Shown: in pieces, positions 60,721 through 64,000 of the stretch
How the letters are laid out: each line of letters opens with the position of its first letter
Position numbering within the stretch: position 1 is the stretch's first letter
Origin: Cryobacterium levicorallinum
GTDB lineage: Bacteria; Actinomycetota; Actinomycetes; Actinomycetales; Microbacteriaceae
Length of the DNA: 64,000 nt
Assembly: GCF_004402405.1 (NCBI RefSeq)
Contig: NZ_SOFE01000023.1
Span: forward strand, 432,297 to 496,296
Reading direction: 5' to 3'
Made by a program: the position numbers and the translations under genes
The notes under the pieces: model-generated
The model's database searches: none
The model's input: the letters and a program-made list of their open reading frames with translations, nothing else
What the model was told of the DNA's origin: nothing

Positions 60721-63700
60721 TGGTTACCTCCAGAATTCGATTCCAAACAACGAGACCGTCGGGATCGAGTCCCTCGTCGACGGCCGTCTGCCTGGTCTCC
60801 AGCACGGCCGCGTAGTCGCGCGGCAGCACCTTGACAAAAGCGTTCATGGTTTCTTGCAGGTTTTCCAGCATCCGCTTGGCAAGTGCCGAGTCAGTCTGGT
60901 CCCGGTGTTGTTCGAGCAGGTCGCGCACGATTTCACGGTCGACGCTGTCGAGGGCAAGCAGCCTCAGCTCCCCCGAGGTGAGCGCGTCGCGGTTGACCCG
61001 TTCGGCGGTGAGTCCGTAGACGTAGGCCGTGCCACCACTCATGCCGGCACCGAGGTTGCGCCCGGTCTCGCCGAGGATGAGGGCGACTCCGCCGGTCATG
61101 TACTCGAGCGCGTGGTCCCCCACGCCCTCGACGACGGCGACGGCACCGGAGTTTCGCACCAGGAACCGTTCGCCGACGATGCCGCGAATGAACATGCTGC
61201 CCTGCGTGGCTCCGTAACCGATGACGTTGCCGGCGATGACGTTGTCCTCGGCAGGAAACTGGCTGGTTCGGTCGGGGCGCACAATGATCTGCCCGCCCGA
61301 CAGGCCCTTGCCGACGTAGTCGTTGGATTCGCCCTCGAGCCGCAGAGTGATCCCGCTCGGCAGGAACGCCCCGAAGGACTGTCCGGCGGAACCGGTCAGC
61401 CTGACCTCGATCGACCCAGCGGGCAGGCCATTTTCGCCGTGCCGCAGGGTGACCTCGTGGCCGAGCATGGTGCCAACGGCGCGTTCGGTATTGCGAATCG
61501 GCAGATCGATCTGCACCGTGCCGCCGTGTTCGAGCACGCTCCGGCTTCGGCGAATCAGCTCATTGTCGAAGTGCTTCTCGAGTTCGTGCTCCTGGGCCCT
61601 GGCCCACTTGCGCGGTTCGCTCTCGGAGAAATCCGGTCCGCTCAGAATGGGCGAGAGGTCCAGCCCCTGTGCCTTCCAATGGGTGAGCGCACGGTTCACG
61701 TTCAGGACTTCACTGTGTCCGATGGCCTCGTCAAGGCTGCGGAATCCGAGTTCGGCGAGGTACTCGCGTACTTCCTGGGCGATGAACTCGAAGAAGTTCA
61801 CGACGTGGTCGGCCTGACCATTGAAACGCTTGCGTAGGTCCGGGTTCTGGGTAGCGACACCGACCGGGCAGGTGTCAAGGTGGCAGACGCGCATCATGAT
61901 GCAGCCGGCGACCACGAGCGGGGCTGAGGCGAAACCGAATTCTTCGGCGCCGAGCAAGGCACCGATCAAAACGTCGCGTCCGGTTTTCAGCTGGCCGTCG
62001 ACCTGCACCACAACGCGGTCGCGCATGCCGTTGAGCATGAGCGTCTGCTGTGTCTCGGCGAGGCCGAGTTCCCAGGGCGTGCCGGCGTGCTTGAGCGAGT
62101 TGACCGGGCTCGCGCCCGTTCCGCCGTCGTGCCCGCTGATCAAAATCACGTCGGAGAGCGCCTTGGCAACCCCCGCCGCGACGGCGCCGATACCGGACTG
62201 GCTGACCAGTTTGGTGTGGATGCGCGCCTTCGGGTTGGCCCGCTTCAGGTCGAAGATGAGCTGCTTGAGGTCTTCGATGGAGTAGATGTCATGGTGCGGC
62301 GGCGGCGAGATGAGGCCGACGCCGGCCGTGGCGTTCCGGGTACGGGCGATCCACGGGTACACCTTGGTGGGCGGCAGCTGCCCGCCCTCACCGGGCTTGG
62401 CGCCCTGCGCGAGCTTGATCTGGATATCGTCGGCGTGGGTCAGGTACATGCTGGTCACGCCAAACCGCCCCGAGGCGACCTGCTTCACCGCGCTGCGCCG
62501 AGTCGGGTCGAGCAGACGGTCCAGGTCTTCGCCGCCCTCGCCGGTGTTCGACTTGCCGCCGAGGCGGTTCATCGCGATGGCGAGGGTTTCGTGCGCTTCC
62601 TGCGAGATAGAACCATAGCTCATCGCTCCGGTAGAGAACCGCTTCACGATCTGCGACACCGATTCGACCTCGTCGAGCGGCACGGGCGTGCGCTGGCCGG
62701 CGCTGAGGGTGAACATACCGCGCAGCGTCATGAGCGATTCAGCCTGGTCGTCGACCATCTTCGTGTACTCGCGAAAGATGTCATAGCGCTTGGTGCGGGT
62801 GGCGTGCTGCAGCCGGAAGATGGTCTCCGGGTTGAACAGGTGCGGGGCACCGTCCCGGCGCCACTGGTATTCCCCGCCGGTCGCGAGGCGCTCGTGGGCG
62901 GTCACCGCGGCATCCATTGGGTAAGCGGATGCGTGCCTGGCCAGGTTTTCGACACCGATCACGTCGATGCCGACGCCGCCGAGCTTGCTCGTAGTGCCGG
63001 TGAAGTACTGGTCGACGAAGGACTGAGCGAGGCCGACGGCCTCGAAGGTCTGCGCGCCAGCGTAGGACGACACGGTGGAGATGCCCATCTTGGACATGAT
63101 TTTGAGCACGCCCTTGCCGAGAGCCTTGATCACGTTGCGCACGGCCTTTTCGGGCGTGACGTTGGTGATGATGCCGCTGCGCACGAGGTCTTCGCAAGTT
63201 TCCATGGCGAGGTACGGATTGACGGCTGAAGCGCCGTAACCCATGAGCAGGGCCACGTGATGCACCTCGCGCACATCGCCGGCCTCGACCACGATGCCGA
63301 CCTTCATGCGGTTTTCGGTGCGGATCAGGTGGTGGTGCACGGCGGCGATCATGAGCAGCGACGGGATCGGGGCGAGGTCCTGGTTGGAGTCGCGGTCACT
63401 CAACACGATGAACAGCGCGCCGGCTTCGATCGCCTCGTCGACCTCGACGCAGATCGCGGCGAGGCGCTTAGCCAGGGCGTCTGAGCCCTCTTCGAAGCGG
63501 TACAGGCCGCGAATGGTCGTGGTGGTCCGGCTGCCGACGGCGGGGTCGATGTGCTGGATCTTGGCCAGTTCGTCGTTGTCGATGACTGGAAAATCGAGAA
63601 TGACCTGACGGGCATGTTCCGGACCGGCCGTGAGCAGGTTGCGCTCAGGGCCGAGGCCGAGCTTGAGGCTCGTGACGACTTCTTCGCGAATCGAGTCGAG

Positions 63701-64000
63701 TGGCGGGTTGGTGACCTGCGCGAACTGCTGGGTGAAGTAGTCGAACATGAGGCGCGGGCGGTCGCTCAGAACCGCGATGGGGGTGTCGCTGCCCATGGCA
63801 CCGAGTGGTTCGGCTCCGGTGCGTGCCATCGGGGTGAGCAGAATGCGCACCTCTTCTTCGGTGTAGCCGAAGGTGCGCTGACGACGTACAACGGATGCCG
63901 GCGGGTGCACGATGTGCTCCCGCTCCGGCAGGTCCTTGAGGTTAATACGCCCCTTCTGCAGCCAGTCGCCCCAGGGTTCGCTGGCCGACAGTTCGGCCTT
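60713..64000 (-). CDS. gltB: Glutamate synthase large subunit (5' part outside window)
   Basis: C-terminal 1095 residues of ferredoxin/NADPH-type GOGAT large subunit, which is about 1500 residues when whole. Visible are part of the central domain, the FMN-binding synthase domain (ISGHDGGTGASPVNSLKHAG), the [3Fe-4S] cysteines in CIMMRVCHLDTCPVG, and the C-terminal GXGXG beta-helix domain (for example GNVIGYGATQGSMFIRG). The amidotransferase domain lies beyond 64000. It is the first gene of gltB-gltD. Confidence 0.95.
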   Translation of the reverse strand, partial: KAELSASEPWGDWLQKGRINLKDLPEREHIVHPPASVVRRQRTFGYTEEEVRILLTPMARTGAEPLGAMGSDTPIAVLSDRPRLMFDYFTQQFAQVTNPPLDSIREEVVTSLKLGLGPERNLLTAGPEHARQVILDFPVIDNDELAKIQHIDPAVGSRTTTTIRGLYRFEEGSDALAKRLAAICVEVDEAIEAGALFIVLSDRDSNQDLAPIPSLLMIAAVHHHLIRTENRMKVGIVVEAGDVREVHHVALLMGYGASAVNPYLAMETCEDLVRSGIITNVTPEKAVRNVIKALGKGVLKIMSKMGISTVSSYAGAQTFEAVGLAQSFVDQYFTGTTSKLGGVGIDVIGVENLARHASAYPMDAAVTAHERLATGGEYQWRRDGAPHLFNPETIFRLQHATRTKRYDIFREYTKMVDDQAESLMTLRGMFTLSAGQRTPVPLDEVESVSQIVKRFSTGAMSYGSISQEAHETLAIAMNRLGGKSNTGEGGEDLDRLLDPTRRSAVKQVASGRFGVTSMYLTHADDIQIKLAQGAKPGEGGQLPPTKVYPWIARTRNATAGVGLISPPPHHDIYSIEDLKQLIFDLKRANPKARIHTKLVSQSGIGAVAAGVAKALSDVILISGHDGGTGASPVNSLKHAGTPWELGLAETQQTLMLNGMRDRVVVQVDGQLKTGRDVLIGALLGAEEFGFASAPLVVAGCIMMRVCHLDTCPVGVATQNPDLRKRFNGQADHVVNFFEFIAQEVREYLAELGFRSLDEAIGHSEVLNVNRALTHWKAQGLDLSPILSGPDFSESEPRKWARAQEHELEKHFDNELIRRSRSVLEHGGTVQIDLPIRNTERAVGTMLGHEVTLRHGENGLPAGSIEVRLTGSAGQSFGAFLPSGITLRLEGESNDYVGKGLSGGQIIVRPDRTSQFPAEDNVIAGNVIGYGATQGSMFIRGIVGERFLVRNSGAVAVVEGVGDHALEYMTGGVALILGETGRNLGAGMSGGTAYVYGLTAERVNRDALTSGELRLLALDSVDREIVRDLLEQHRDQTDSALAKRMLENLQETMNAFVKVLPRDYAAVLETRQTAVDEGLDPDGLVVWNRILEVTNG

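Overview
This window is a block of conserved chromosome from a high-GC actinobacterium. It carries mycothiol-type mshA, the RNA polymerase-binding protein RbpA, WhiA, the OpcA partner of glucose-6-phosphate dehydrogenase, a Corynebacterium-type GlgA, DUF3099 and an ANTAR response regulator. Gene order and protein style suggest Micrococcales, probably Microbacteriaceae (Cryobacterium/Leifsonia-like). The family and genus are inference. I see no prophage, insertion sequence, CRISPR array or integration site. This is housekeeping DNA with a few odd islands.

Layout. 1-3.7 kb: ABC ATPase fragment, divergent glgA and glgC (glycogen), serB. 3.7-9.7 kb: fabG, a coupled DUF3099/small Cys-His protein/SURF1 operon, mshA, an ABC-F ATPase and a TetR regulator. 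9.8-14 kb: sufB-sufD-Rieske-sufC-sufT Fe-S assembly operon on the minus strand. 14-17 kb: heme A synthase, an unknown gene and heme O synthase. 17.4-25.7 kb: pentose phosphate run tkt-tal-pgi-zwf-opcA-pgl on the plus strand. 25.8-29.8 kb: rbpA, secG and tpiA-pgk-gap on the minus strand. 29.9-37.4 kb: sodA, whiA, rapZ, uvrC, uvrA. 37.5-41.7 kb: a PadR/ABC ATPase/FtsX-type permease module between uvrA and uvrB. 41.8-47.9 kb: uvrB, coaE, a frameshifted SnoaL-like remnant, an odd receiver-domain protein and rpsA. 47.9-56.6 kb: DUF885 peptidase-like protein, polA, a hotdog thioesterase and a large RecB-nuclease/helicase with two in-frame tandem repeats. 56.7-64 kb: ANTAR regulator, tRNA-Leu(CAA), a 56-residue membrane protein, pyk, gltD and the C-terminal part of gltB.

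How the genes fit together. The core theme is central carbon metabolism: glycogen, pentose phosphate, lower glycolysis and pyruvate kinase. Next to it sit respiratory-chain maturation (SURF1, CtaA, CtaB, Suf), the complete UvrABC excinuclease set and PolI for repair, and the nitrogen entry enzyme GOGAT.

The most systematic signal that is not a gene is a start-site pattern. Twelve genes have a TANNNT hexamer exactly 6 nt before the start codon, four of them the identical TAGGCT, as expected for leaderless mRNAs. Other points worth checking are an over-frequent GCATCCG/CGGATGC heptamer that also occurs between genes, the single-base frameshift in the SnoaL gene, the collapsed second receiver domain, and several palindromes at promoters. 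I found no strong evidence for a wholly new system; the better leads are listed in the findings.
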